64,000 nucleotides of DNA from contig NZ_CP095075.1 of the NCBI RefSeq assembly GCF_022921115.1, forward strand, positions 2,802,001 to 2,866,000, in the 5' to 3' direction. Position numbers and translations under genes: made by a program. The stretch comes from Halobacillus amylolyticus (GTDB lineage Bacteria > Bacillota > Bacilli > Bacillales > Halobacillaceae). The notes under the pieces were generated by a model, which was not told where the DNA came from, ran no database searches, and worked only from the letters and a program-made list of their open reading frames with translations. Positions 27,911-37,343 of the stretch are shown piece after piece; the stretch's first letter is position 1; each line of letters opens with the position of its first letter.

Positions 27911-30078
27911 TTAACGCACCTTCTCACTTTCTATTTTCTCAACTTGAGCGGCACAGGCTTTGAACTCTGGCATTTTAGAAATGAGGTCAAGTGCTTGGAT
28001 TGTTAACAGATTAATTGATTCTTCATGCCCGAAATGATAAGGAACGAATACGGTATCCTCTCGTATCGCTTCGGTAATTTTTACTTGAAAAACTGCTTCC
28101 CCGCGCCTTGTGAAAAGAAGAATGTTCTCCTCATGTTCAATCTGATAGTTCTCTGCTGTTCGCGGATGTATTTCTACATAAGGGTCTGGACACATATCGC
28201 GCAGAAACTTAATCCGCCGCGTCTGATTACCTGATAAGTAATGATAAACTACCCGGCCTGTCGTTAGCCGCAATGGATAATCCTCGCACGGTTCTTCAGC
28301 TGGTGGACGATAAGGAAGGGCGCAAACTTTCGCCTTGCCGTCCGAATGGTAGAACTTCTTGTCGAGGAACATGTGTGGTGTCCCTTGATCTGCTTCATCT
28401 TTACATGGCCAAAACACACCGTCTTGTTTGTCAATCTTATCCCACGTTGCCCCGTAATAATCAGCGTATCCCCCCTTAGAGGCTAACCGAAATTCTTCAG
28501 CAACGTCTTTAGCTGTTTGTAAATGTGAAAAAAATTTGCCTTTGCTGAGACGTTCAGCGAGCTCCACTTGCATTTGCCAGTCTGGTTTTGATTCACCGAT
28601 CGGTTCTTGTGCTTTATTTATTTTAATGATTCGGCCCTCGAGGTTCGTGACGGTGCCCTCATCCTCTGACCAGGTCACAGAAGGTAAGATCACATCAGCA
28701 TACTCTGCAGATTCTGATAAGTAAAAGTCAGCACATACCATGAAATCGAGCTCTTTCAATGCTTTTCTAACAAAATTAAGATTTGGCGCAGAAACAGCTG
28801 GATTGGAGCAAAGCAGATAAAGGCCGCGAATCGTTTTTTCATTCATAAGCTCGAACATTTCGTAAGCAGACACCCCTGGCTTTGGCATATCTTCTGGAGT
28901 GATCCCCCATACGTTGCAAACTTCTTGCACGTGCTTCGGGTTGGTTAATTTTCGATAACCTGGAAGCAGGTCGGATTTCTGTCCATGTTCACGTCCACCT
29001 TGCCCATTGCCCTGCCCGGTAAACGTAGCAACACCGGACTTGGGGCGGCCGATTTTACCAGTGACAAGGGCCATATTTGTGTAGGCAGAGACATTATCAA
29101 CGCCTTTATGCTGTTGCTCGATTCCACGGGCAAACATTACGATGGCATTCGGGCTTTCCCGTAGATTTCAGCGGCGCGCTTAATTTTTTCTTTGGAAACA
29201 CCAGTGATTTTACTCGTATAGGCTAGTGTGTATTGTTTAAGGAGAGACTTTGTTTCCTCAAATCCGTTTGTATGGTTATCGATGAACGTTTCATCAACGT
29301 AACCGCCTTCTATTAATAGATTTACGATCCCATTGGCTAAAGCTAGGTCTGTGCCAGGTTTTAAATCCAAGTGTAAATCGGCTCTCCGGGCGACCGGTGT
29401 TTCACGTGGATCAACAACGATGATATAACCGCCTCTGTCTTGGACAGCCCAGACGCGAAACATTGAAGTCGGGTGACATTCCGCTGTGTTACTTCCGGCG
29501 ATAAACATGCAATCTGTCTCATGAATGTCAGTCCAGGGTAAGGTCGAACCGCGGTCTACGCCGAAGGACCTTAGGAATCCTCCTGCTGCACTCGACATAC
29601 AGAAGCGGCCGTTATAATCGATATATCTTGTGCCTAGAGCGACACGAGCGAATTTGCCTGTTAAGTAACATTTTTCATTTGTCATCGAAACCCCGCTAAA
29701 AACGGAGAGGCTGTCTTTGCCGTAGGTCGTTTGGAGAGCTGTAAATTTGCGGGCAATCAAGTCATAGGCTTCCTCCCAGCTTGCTTCACGGAATCCCTCT
29801 TTTGTCCCTTTAAGTGATGCATCATCACGAATTAGCGGACGCAAGATTCGATCATCATGATTTGTCTGTTGATAGGCTGTTACTCCTTTAGGACACATTT
29901 TCCCAACCGTTACAGGCCAATCATATCTAGGCTCTACGCCAATAATCTTGTTCGTTGAGGTATTCACTCGTAAATTCATTCCACATTGCATCCCACAGTA
30001 ACTGCAGTGTGTTTTCACTAACTTTTCATTAGGATGTCGTACAGTTTCGATATCACGGAAAAATTTATCCCTTTGCAT
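27911..30078 (-). CDS. Nap/Nas-clade molybdopterin oxidoreductase, catalytic subunit (frameshifted)
   Basis: A molybdopterin-dependent enzyme of about 722 residues. The N-terminus binds a [4Fe-4S] cluster (HCSYCGMQC, then KMCPKG). The Mo ligand region reads NGRFCMSSAAGGFLRSFG, with Cys rather than Sec, which resembles nitrate reductases NapA/NasA more than formate dehydrogenases. The C-terminal domain has the YHYLSGNQTRR and HPRTAENY features of the family. At 29148-29149 a base is missing: adding one A joins YGKAR to NAIVMFARGIEQQ. No Tat signal, so it is cytoplasmic. ATG at 30078 has AAAGGAGG. Nitrate, formate or another oxyanion is possible. Confidence 0.85.
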
Positions 30079-31150
30079 TTTGATTAGCCTCCTTTTTGTT
30101 AACTTCATGGGTCGCTATCCCTGAAAAACGGGCAATGCGAAATTTTCTACGACAAGGAGGACATAATTCAGCCAGGTTGTAGCCTTCCTTCATGTCAAAA
30201 TCAATCGCGTTTGTATGCAAGACATGGATCACATCTTGTGACTGCTCGGTGGAAACGAATTCCGTAGAACAATTTTTACACTTTTTCATTGATTGCTTAC
30301 TGTAATACTCTCGGTAATTCCTTGCGAAGACACTGAGTGGTCGAAAGGGAATGTGAGCGAGTTTTCCAAATGGCAAATAAATTAAGGTAACAATGACTGA
30401 ATACTGATGAATGATCGACATCACATAATGTCCTTGACCATGAAGGAATACATTCATAAACGTTAAGGCCAGGCCTGTGATACTAATAAACAGGAGTAGA
30501 TATAGCGGCAAAAAGTCATAGATAAATTTCTGTTCAGCTCTTGCCTGCATATGTTTCAATCGGCGATACAGCGCCATACATACCCCAATAATGACCATGA
30601 TGGCTGTGAAATTTAGAGCATTATAAAAGAAAAATGCAAGGATGCCATCTACTTGAACACGCATAATATCCAGGCCGAAAGCAACTACCGTGTAGTATCC
30701 ATTTTCCTCCATCGTGAAATACATCCAACCAAACACAAGGGGGAAGGTAACAAGGCAGGAAAGAATGACCCCCCAGCCAATTAGGAAATGCTGGGTCCAC
30801 CGGTAAATTCCGCGATCCCAAATGAATTGGTATGTACCGAGATGGTTCACAGAAGTCTTCGGTGTCGATTTGCGAAAGAGTAGTTTGATTCCTTTTTTAA
30901 TAAAAATTTTCGTAGGAGGACGCTCTCCCCAAGCAATAAATCGATAAAAGACCCCACCGATAAAAACGAATGTTCCGACCATATATCCATAAAGATTTAG
31001 ATCGATGTGGGTAAACATCCTTGTTCCAATGTAGACTAGGATAATTAGAAAACTCACGGTGATAAACATGGATTTAGCAAATCTGGACGCAAATGCACGG
31101 TTAATGGAGCGGGATTGTTTGCTAGGTGTATGAACGTAAGAATTTTCCAT
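30065..31150 (-). CDS. Membrane cytochrome-type subunit with C-terminal zinc ribbon
   Basis: A 361-residue membrane protein, first gene of the operon. It has about seven hydrophobic segments with possible haem His residues (RWTQHFLIGWG, SIIHQYSVIVTLIY), broadly like NarI/cytochrome b subunits of respiratory molybdoenzymes. The cytoplasmic tail carries C-x-x-C pairs (KKCKNCSTEF and LCPPCRRKF) that resemble a zinc ribbon or rubredoxin-like site. ATG at 31150 has AAGGAAGG upstream. It overlaps the catalytic subunit start by 14 bp. It probably passes electrons between quinone and the ferredoxin subunit. Confidence 0.8.
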   Translation of the reverse strand: MENSYVHTPSKQSRSINRAFASRFAKSMFITVSFLIILVYIGTRMFTHIDLNLYGYMVGTFVFIGGVFYRFIAWGERPPTKIFIKKGIKLLFRKSTPKTSVNHLGTYQFIWDRGIYRWTQHFLIGWGVILSCLVTFPLVFGWMYFTMEENGYYTVVAFGLDIMRVQVDGILAFFFYNALNFTAIMVIIGVCMALYRRLKHMQARAEQKFIYDFLPLYLLLFISITGLALTFMNVFLHGQGHYVMSIIHQYSVIVTLIYLPFGKLAHIPFRPLSVFARNYREYYSKQSMKKCKNCSTEFVSTEQSQDVIHVLHTNAIDFDMKEGYNLAELCPPCRRKFRIARFSGIATHEVNKKEANQNAKG

Positions 31151-31334
31151 AATAACCTTCCTTACTAACAATTTTTGTTGTTTGCTGCTCTAATGTAAGT
31201 ATAGGAAAGTGATCTCTTTTTCGTAATCAGGGAAGCTCCCCATTATGAGGAGGGAGAACCCTGATTGTCTTTTGGGGGAAGATAGAATATAGTAGTGGCA
31301 AATAAGAGGAGGAGAAGTTTATAGAACGATGATG

Positions 31335-31355
31335 AAAAGGCCGAGTTGGCCTTTT
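31335..31355. terminator. Short symmetrical hairpin beside the tandem repeat
   Basis: AAAAGGCC and GGCCTTTT flank GAGTT, ending one base before the first 21-bp repeat. No gene ends nearby on the plus strand, so its role is unclear. Confidence 0.4.
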
Positions 31356-31754
31356 CGAAGAGTGAGCGCCGATAAACGAAGAGTGAGCGCCGATAAACGA
31401 AGAGTGAGCGCCGATAAACGAAGAGTGAGCGCCGATAAACGAAGAGTGAGCGCCGATAAACGAAGAGTGAGCGCCGATAAACGAAGAGTGAGCGCCGATA
31501 AACGAAGAGTGAGCGCCGATAAACGAAGAGTGAGCGCCGATAAACGAAGAGTGAGCGCCGATAAACGAAGAGTGAGCGCCGATAAACGAAGAGTGAGCGC
31601 CGATAAACGAAGAGTGAGCGCCGATAAACGAAGAGTGAGCGCCGATAAACGAAGAGTGAGCGCCGATAAACGAAGAGTGAGCGCCGATAAACGAAGAGTG
31701 AGCGCCGATAAACGAAGAGTGAGCGCCGATAAACGAAGAGTGAGCGCCGATAAA
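31356..31754. repeat. 19 exact tandem copies of a 21-bp unit
   Basis: The unit CGAAGAGTGAGCGCCGATAA(A) repeats 19 times over 399 bp with no visible change between copies. Because 21 is divisible by 3, long frames run through it in several frames (for example RRVSADK repeated, or SSFIGAH on the other strand); these are artefacts of the period and have no start signals of their own. It lies between the divergent molybdoenzyme operon and the TDT transporter gene. Confidence 0.93.
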
Positions 31755-31840
31755 TGAAGAAGCGCGATTCACCTGAGATCTTTTCTCCTTGTGAAAAGAG
31801 TCGTATAATAAAAAGTGGATTAAAGAGAGAAGCGGGTGTA

Positions 31841-32884
31841 GTGATCATGGGTAGCAGAGGAAGTCTAAAAACAATGAATCCGGCGTCGGGAGCGATCATT
31901 ATGGCGATTGGGATATTTTTATTTGCCCCGATTGACGCCTTCCCCTTCTTGCATCATGTGCTGGGAGGGGTTCTCGCGGTAGGGCTGGCTTTGATTGGCT
32001 TAAACATTTATCAAGGGCTCACAAGGCAGTTTTTTGATCGGAATTTTCTAATCCCCTTTTTGAAAAATCCTGTGAACTCTTTTACCATGGGGACTTGGAT
32101 TGCTGGAATGTCAGTTATATGCAATGTATTAGTAAAATACTATCCGTCCATAACGTTGGTCGTGCAGATCATTGCTGGTGTGAATACGGTTCTTTGGCTG
32201 CTTTTCTTAGTGAGTTGTGGGTATAACTTCAAACAGTTAGTTGCTCGTCCAACGAGTCATGCCACTCACGGTGTTGTCTTGTTATCGACGGTGGCTACGC
32301 AGTCGATAGTGATTGTCTGGGTGAATTTATTTCCTTTCTTCCCGGATGTTTTAATTAATGTGGTGATGGGGCTTGGATTCATCTTTTACCTTTGTGGATT
32401 CATTTTAATTGCTGTCCGATATGGCAAAGAGACTGAATGGACATTGGCTGATCATTGGACGAATACCAACTGTATCATTCATGGAGCATTATCGATTTCA
32501 GGGTTAGCCCTCGTTACAGCGAATATAGGTACTCCCCTATTTTTAATGATCTTTTGGTTGATTGTATTTGGTTTACTGTTGGTGATTGAAACAATAGAAG
32601 TCACACGGGCCGTGAAAAGAGTCCATCGATTAGGTTGGAGAAAAGGTTTATTTACGTACAATATTAGTCAGTGGTCGCGGAACTTTACGTTTGGCATGTT
32701 TTACGCATTTTCGATGACCATGCATAATAATCCTCATTATATGAACGTGTTATATAATTTTCATGAGAAATTTCTGGCGATTTGGGCGTGGATTGTACTT
32801 ATTGTTCTTATTGCAGAAATTGTCCTTTGGGCTGATTCAAAGTGGAGTCTTTTTGGTGGGAAAATGAAGGAGAAGGCCATATAA
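31841..32884 (+). CDS. TDT/SLAC1-family anion transporter (TehA-like)
   Basis: A membrane protein of about 347 residues with some ten hydrophobic segments and the family stretch LKNPVNSFTMGTWIAG typical of tellurite-resistance/dicarboxylate transporters (TehA/SLAC1), which conduct small anions. I chose GTG at 31841, 8 bp after GAGAGAAG; the ATG at 31847 is an alternative, and the frame also runs back to 31754 at the edge of the repeat. TATAAT at 31804 may be its -10. Its position opposite the molybdoenzyme operon suggests, weakly, transport of that enzyme's substrate or product. Confidence 0.8.
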   Translation: MIMGSRGSLKTMNPASGAIIMAIGIFLFAPIDAFPFLHHVLGGVLAVGLALIGLNIYQGLTRQFFDRNFLIPFLKNPVNSFTMGTWIAGMSVICNVLVKYYPSITLVVQIIAGVNTVLWLLFLVSCGYNFKQLVARPTSHATHGVVLLSTVATQSIVIVWVNLFPFFPDVLINVVMGLGFIFYLCGFILIAVRYGKETEWTLADHWTNTNCIIHGALSISGLALVTANIGTPLFLMIFWLIVFGLLLVIETIEVTRAVKRVHRLGWRKGLFTYNISQWSRNFTFGMFYAFSMTMHNNPHYMNVLYNFHEKFLAIWAWIVLIVLIAEIVLWADSKWSLFGGKMKEKAI

Positions 32885-32915
32885 GCTTTTCTCCCGCTAA
32901 TCGAATAGTTTTTAG

Positions 32916-32943
32916 AAGGTTCCCAGTTTGGGAACCTTTTTTG
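32916..32943 (+). terminator. Rho-independent terminator
   Basis: AAGGTTCCC and GGGAACCTT around AGTTT, followed by a T tract. Confidence 0.85.
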
Positions 32944-33290
32944 TTAAGTAGAATCTTGTCACGATAGAATAATCTGTCCAGAATGCAACAGACTACATAA
33001 TACCCTTTTACAGTGATATTGGAATGGAGGGGGAATCATGGAATATAGGTCTAGCTTGTTATGGTACAAGCATATCAACAATATTTAGGCATGACATAGC
33101 TACCGTGTACATCAGGCTTATGGGTGAAATAGGTAAATATATTGAACATGAGTGGATGAAGAACCACCAAGGATGATCGACCATGACCAATTAGCAAAGA
33201 ATGAGAAGATGTAGTAGGGGCGGGGAGAGCTCTCCGTCTTTAATGATTTTTCTTTCATTACTATGTGGAAAAAAGGGAGGGTGCTTATGA
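32944..33290. other. Intergenic region with a leader-sized frame
   Basis: No gene is evident. A 16-codon frame at 33039-33089 (MEYRSSLLWYKHINNI) has a strong TGGAGGGGG site, which could be a leader peptide or the remains of a gene start. The rest carries nothing I recognise. Confidence 0.35.
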
Positions 33291-33755
33291 ATGGGGAAGA
33301 ATTCTATTGAGAAACTATTCTGGAGTATTGCTCTGCCTGGGTTTGGCCAGTTATTAAATGGAAGATATCTTAAAGGAATACTATTGATTGCACTTGAATT
33401 TTTGATAAATGTTCAGGCTAATTTTAATGCAGTGATAATGTTGAGCTTCCGTGGTGATATGGCTGCAGCAATAGAGCAGGTGAACTATGGCTGGCTAATG
33501 TTTTATCCTTGTTTGTACTTCTTTGCGATGTGGGATGCGTATAAAGATGCGGGAGGAGGGAGAAGTCCTTATTCTTTTCTGCCTTTTGTATTTTCCGCTT
33601 ATTTTGTTACAGTTGGAATTATGTTCTCAGAAACAAAAGTATTAGGGGTGTTGTGGGGACCGATCTGGTTACCTATGCTTTCTGTAATCCCAGGATTAGG
33701 GGTTGGATTACTTATCAAAATGATCATAATTAAAAAATGGGGAGATGCTAAGTAA
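33291..33755 (+). CDS. Uncharacterised membrane protein
   Basis: A 154-residue protein with about four hydrophobic segments (25-42, 68-83, 92-110, 120-147). The N-terminal LFWSIALPGFGQLLNGRYLKG resembles the glycine-rich turn of TM2/DUF5683-type membrane proteins. AAAGGGAGGG precedes the ATG by 10 bp. No function can be given. Confidence 0.75.
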   Translation: MGKNSIEKLFWSIALPGFGQLLNGRYLKGILLIALEFLINVQANFNAVIMLSFRGDMAAAIEQVNYGWLMFYPCLYFFAMWDAYKDAGGGRSPYSFLPFVFSAYFVTVGIMFSETKVLGVLWGPIWLPMLSVIPGLGVGLLIKMIIIKKWGDAK

Positions 33756-33789
33756 TTATCCTTCCATACATAACACCATGCAACTTGAA

Positions 33790-33822
33790 AAAACCAACCC
33801 TCCAAAAAGGAAGGTTGGTTTG
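33790..33822. terminator. Bidirectional terminator
   Basis: AAACCAACC and GGTTGGTTT arms between convergent reading frames. Confidence 0.75.
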
Positions 33823-33828
33823 GCTATT

Positions 33829-33952
33829 TTATAGAGGGCGTTCACCAAATTCATAATGAACAGGTCCGGGTGCGACAGTTGCATTTTCCAGGGCGGGCAG
33901 AGCTCAAAGCAACCCCGGCAGCTATTATGGATGTAAGCGCTATCCTAGGCAT
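33829..33952 (-). CDS. Possible small secreted peptide (frameshifted)
   Basis: ATG at 33952 follows a perfect TTAGGAGGATTGAAAG. The first 16 codons (MPRIALTSIIAAGVAL) look like a signal peptide. The frame then gives a Cys/Arg-rich tail, whereas the next frame reads ALPALENATVAPGPVHYEF and ends ERPL at 33829, which is more natural. One extra base near 33905 would explain this. It ends at the shared terminator. No homologue is recognised. Confidence 0.35.
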
Positions 33953-34260
33953 CTTTCAATCCTCCTAAGTTGTTTAGACTGATAATGTTATTATTTCACT
34001 TTTTCGATATTCAGAAAATATTAGTCTGCTTAAAACCCAAACCCTAAAGGAGAGACGTCTGTCCCGTCAAGTGCTAAAAAGGAGGGCCGATTTGAGGCCA
34101 TCCTTTTTGTTCCCGAGCGCGAAAGGTTTGTTCCCGAAGCTTATCCTGTTTCCCTGTGCTTTTTTAATGCATAATGAGGTCTTTTTCAGTGTTTAACATA
34201 TGGGGACTTTGGTCGATATAAAAGGTAGCATAGAAAACTTAGATTTTTGGGGGATTGTCC
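33953..34260. other. Intergenic region before the globin-coupled sensor
   Basis: It contains a terminator-like hairpin at 34076-34108 (AAAAAGGA...GGCC-GATTTGA-GGCC...TCCTTTTT) and two copies of TTGTTCCCGA (about 34108 and 34129). No gene is seen. Confidence 0.5.
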
Positions 34261-35556
34261 ATGTTCCAACTTTTTGCTACCAAGACAAAGACGAAGCAGC
34301 CATCGTTTACATTTGATGAAGAGTTTAAAGGGTCGATTCAAATTGAAAGAGGGTCAGATCTTGAGAAGCAGTTGAAAATGATTCATTTAACTAATGATGA
34401 TCTGAGTGTACTGAAGTCACTGCAGCCGTTCGTTTCAGAAAATATTGAACAGATGGTTAGTCAGTTTTACAAGAACCTCGAGCATCAGGAATCGTTGATG
34501 AATATGATCAACGATAATAGTTCAGTAGATCGTCTTAAGAAAACGCTGACCGTACATATTCAGGAAATGTTTAATGGTGTTATTGATACTAATTTTGTGG
34601 AAAAAAGAAAGCGGATTGCCGCGGTTCATGTTCACATTGGTCTGGAGCCGAAATGGTATATGTGTGCGTTCCAGGATCTATTGCTTTCCTTAATGGGAAT
34701 ATTTGAGCAGGCGGAACTCGATCGAGAGCAATATAGTAAAGCTGTTCGTGCGACAACGAAGATATTGAACTTGGAGCAGCAAATTGTGCTGGAATCATTT
34801 GAGCAGGAGAATCAGCGTTTAAGAGAGCTTGAGGTTGAAAAGAAAGTTCAGGCGTACCGTAGGATTGAACAAATGTCTGAGGAGTTAGCGGCCATATCCC
34901 AGCAGGCGAGTGCTTCTACAGAACAATTAACCGGCCAATCCGAGAAAATTCTAGATGATTCCCGGAAAGGGACAGAAGTTGCCCAAAATGTCGAGCATCA
35001 ATCTTCGGAAGGAAAGAAACAGCTTGAATTACAGCAGGAACAGATGAATCACATTAAAGAGAGCATTAAACAAATTTCGACTGAAATGGAAACATTAAAA
35101 GGGGTGGCTGAAGAAATCAGCAAAATTGTCACCATCGTTTCTTCGATTGCTGAGCAAACGAACTTGCTTTCACTTAATGCATCAATTGAAGCGGCTCGTG
35201 CAGGTGAACATGGGGCTGGCTTCACGGTTGTTGCCAACGAAGTTCGCAAATTGTCTGAGCAAACGAAGACATCTGTATCCGAAGTGTCTGCACTTATTCA
35301 ATCAACCAATGGTCAGATCCACAATGTTTCTCACAATGTGCTTGATATTGACCAATTAATTACTGAAGGAACAGACAATATGGATCAAATCAATCACTTT
35401 TTCACAGAGATCGTAGGGGCAATGGCACAAAATAAGCAATACAACTCGGGAATTGAGCAAGAGCTCGAGAGCTTCTCCCAAGTGATCCAGGAAATTAATG
35501 ATGCCGTTTCACAGGTGGCTGCTTCCTCACAACAGTTAACAGAATTGACGGAGTAG
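34261..35556 (+). CDS. hemAT: Globin-coupled oxygen sensor for aerotaxis
   Basis: A 431-residue soluble transducer. Residues about 20-190 form the haem-binding protoglobin domain; the proximal His is H123 (RIAAVH123[11 protein letters not shown]), the same number as in B. subtilis HemAT. Residues about 200-431 form a methyl-accepting chemotaxis signalling domain whose hairpin tip reads [20 protein letters not shown]. There are no membrane segments. It senses oxygen and signals to CheA/CheW. Start ATG at 34261 has TTGGGGGA upstream. Confidence 0.95.
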   Translation: MFQLFATKTKTKQPSFTFDEEFKGSIQIERGSDLEKQLKMIHLTNDDLSVLKSLQPFVSENIEQMVSQFYKNLEHQESLMNMINDNSSVDRLKKTLTVHIQEMFNGVIDTNFVEKRKRIAAVHVHIGLEPKWYMCAFQDLLLSLMGIFEQAELDREQYSKAVRATTKILNLEQQIVLESFEQENQRLRELEVEKKVQAYRRIEQMSEELAAISQQASASTEQLTGQSEKILDDSRKGTEVAQNVEHQSSEGKKQLELQQEQMNHIKESIKQISTEMETLKGVAEEISKIVTIVSSIAEQTNLLSLNASIEAARAGEHGAGFTVVANEVRKLSEQTKTSVSEVSALIQSTNGQIHNVSHNVLDIDQLITEGTDNMDQINHFFTEIVGAMAQNKQYNSGIEQELESFSQVIQEINDAVSQVAASSQQLTELTE

Positions 35557-35562
35557 TTTTTC

Positions 35563-35594
35563 AAAAAGTGACCTCAAGCAGGGTCACTTTTTTG
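35563..35594 (+). terminator. Rho-independent terminator
   Basis: AAAAAGTGACC and GGTCACTTTTT arms just after hemAT. Confidence 0.85.
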
Positions 35595-35708
35595 TGACTA
35601 AGAAGTCTTCAGTCGTCTACCATATGAGCAAAGATATGTACCTTTTGACCTAGACTAGTCTACTAAATAACGGAATATTCATTCAATTATACCGCAACAA
35701 TATATTGA

Positions 35709-35747
35709 TTTACATTTTTTTCACTAAATATTATTTCTCGGTTTACA
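35709..35747 (+). promoter_or_regulatory. PhoP box (four 11-bp-spaced repeats)
   Basis: TTTACA (35709), TTCACT (35720), TTATTT (35731) and TTTACA (35742) are spaced exactly 11 bp apart, the 6-plus-5 pattern of PhoP direct repeats (consensus TT(A/T/C)ACA). A possible -10 TAAGAT lies about 20 bp further on. It precedes the alkaline phosphatase gene, so phosphate starvation control is likely. Confidence 0.75.
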
Positions 35748-35797
35748 AAGTAATGGTACGTTAGATGTTGTAAGATACTACTACTGGGAGGGAAGAA

Positions 35798-37321
35798 ATG
35801 ATGAAAAAAGGTGCGCTGAAAAAAGTGTTATCGGTGGCTGTATTATCATCGATGATTTTTGGGACAACGACGGGACTGACTGCTTCACCCGTTAAGGCGG
35901 AAGAAGAGAAGAAGCCCGAAATTAAGAACATCATTTTTCTAATTGGGGATGGAATGGGAGCTTCTTATACTACGGCTTACCGTTACTTAAAAGATGATCC
36001 TAGTACACAGAAAATGGAGGATACGGCCTTTGATCCACATTTAGTCGGTATGCAATCTACATATTCCGCTGACCCTTATCATGATGGTGGTCCTGATGAT
36101 GAGAAGGAAAACATCCCTGACTCCGCTGCTACGGCTACGTCGATGTCGTCTGGGATAAAGACATATAATGGAGCTATTGCTGTCGATTTACAACAAGAGG
36201 ACACACAAACAGTTCTAGAGGTAGCTAAGAAAAAAGGGAAAGCAACGGGACTAGTTTCCACTTCACAGATTACGCATGCGACGCCTGCCGCTTTTGGTGC
36301 ACATGAAAACTCCCGTCAAAGTTACAATGAAATAGCAGATGATTATTATGATGATTTAATTAATGGTGAACATAAAGTAGATGTTTTGCTTGGCGGTGGA
36401 ACGGACTATTTTGTTCGTGATGATCGGGACTTAACGAAAGAATTTGAAGAAGCTGGCTATAACTATGTGACATCCACAGAAGAATTAATGAATAATGATA
36501 GTGAAGAACTTTTAGGGTTATTTGCACCTGTAGGTTTAGATAAAGCAATTGACCGCCCTGAAAAGCAGCCTTCCTTGGAACAAATGACTTCTGAAGCATT
36601 GGATACGTTGAGTCAAGATAAAGATGGCTTTTTCCTGATGGTTGAAGGAAGCCAAATTGACTGGGCAGGCCACGATAATGATGTTGTGGCAGCGATGAGT
36701 GAGATGGAGGATTTTGAAAAAGCTTATCAGGAAGCGATTGAGTTTGCTAAGAAGGACGAGCATACCCTTGTTGTTGCTACGGCAGACCACTCTACTGGTG
36801 GTTTTTCGATTGGAGAGGGCGGTCCATACAAGTGGAATAGTGATGTTATCAAAGCTGCACAGCACACACCAGATTATATGGCTGCACAAATTGTAGAAGA
36901 AGGTGCAGAGGTTGAAGCCACACTAAACGAAAACATTGATTTTGAATTAAAACCAGACGAAATTCAATCAGTAAAAGAGGCATTGGAAACAGCGTCTGAA
37001 GAAGATCGCTTACTTGAAGTCGATAATGCCATCGAGAACATTTTCAACGTACGATCTGGGACAGGCTGGACGACAAGTGGACACACGGGTGTAGACGTAC
37101 CTGTCTATGCTTACGGACCTGGAGCAGAGATGTTTGCAGGGTTTATCGATAATACGGAGCAAGCTGAGAATATTTTTAAAATTCTAGGGGTTTCCTCTTC
37201 CAGTGATGAGGGTGGAGAATTAGCTGAAACGGCGACAAACTATCCAACTGGAATTCTGATAGGCGCATTGCTCCTTGGGGTAGGCGGCATCATTCTTTTC
37301 CGAAGAAGGTCGGTGCACTAA
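35798..37321 (+). CDS. Cell-wall-anchored alkaline phosphatase
   Basis: A 507-residue PhoA-type phosphatase. A signal peptide (1-36) is followed by the metal site FLIGDGMGAS (D51), the nucleophile region PDS109AATATSM, and later metal ligands in VEGSQIDWAGHDND, VVATADHSTGG and TTSGHTGVDVP. The C-terminus is a sortase-type sorting signal: LAETATN, a hydrophobic segment and RRR. ATG follows GGGAGGGA. It releases phosphate from organic esters outside the cell, here tethered to the wall. The next gene is a class D sortase, probably its dedicated anchoring enzyme. A PhoP box lies upstream. Confidence 0.93.
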   Translation: MMKKGALKKVLSVAVLSSMIFGTTTGLTASPVKAEEEKKPEIKNIIFLIGDGMGASYTTAYRYLKDDPSTQKMEDTAFDPHLVGMQSTYSADPYHDGGPDDEKENIPDSAATATSMSSGIKTYNGAIAVDLQQEDTQTVLEVAKKKGKATGLVSTSQITHATPAAFGAHENSRQSYNEIADDYYDDLINGEHKVDVLLGGGTDYFVRDDRDLTKEFEEAGYNYVTSTEELMNNDSEELLGLFAPVGLDKAIDRPEKQPSLEQMTSEALDTLSQDKDGFFLMVEGSQIDWAGHDNDVVAAMSEMEDFEKAYQEAIEFAKKDEHTLVVATADHSTGGFSIGEGGPYKWNSDVIKAAQHTPDYMAAQIVEEGAEVEATLNENIDFELKPDEIQSVKEALETASEEDRLLEVDNAIENIFNVRSGTGWTTSGHTGVDVPVYAYGPGAEMFAGFIDNTEQAENIFKILGVSSSSDEGGELAETATNYPTGILIGALLLGVGGIILFRRRSVH

Positions 37322-37343
37322 TTCTCCCATAAAAGGTGATCTT

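Noticed and set aside
29137..30108. Molybdoenzyme catalytic subunit as a Sec-containing formate dehydrogenase
   Set aside because: The Mo-ligand position reads RFCMSSA with TGC (Cys), and no in-frame TGA occurs; the break in the gene is a TAA reached by frameshift.
31356..31754. CRISPR array
   Set aside because: Units are contiguous with no spacers and no cas genes are present.
31227..31899. Long repeat-containing frames (SSFIGAH, RRSLFVY, RRVSADK repeats) as proteins
   Set aside because: They arise because the 21-bp unit is divisible by 3 and stop-free in several frames; none has a ribosome binding site of its own.
36079..36889. Minus-strand frames inside the alkaline phosphatase gene
   Set aside because: They are antisense shadows of a well-supported coding sequence.
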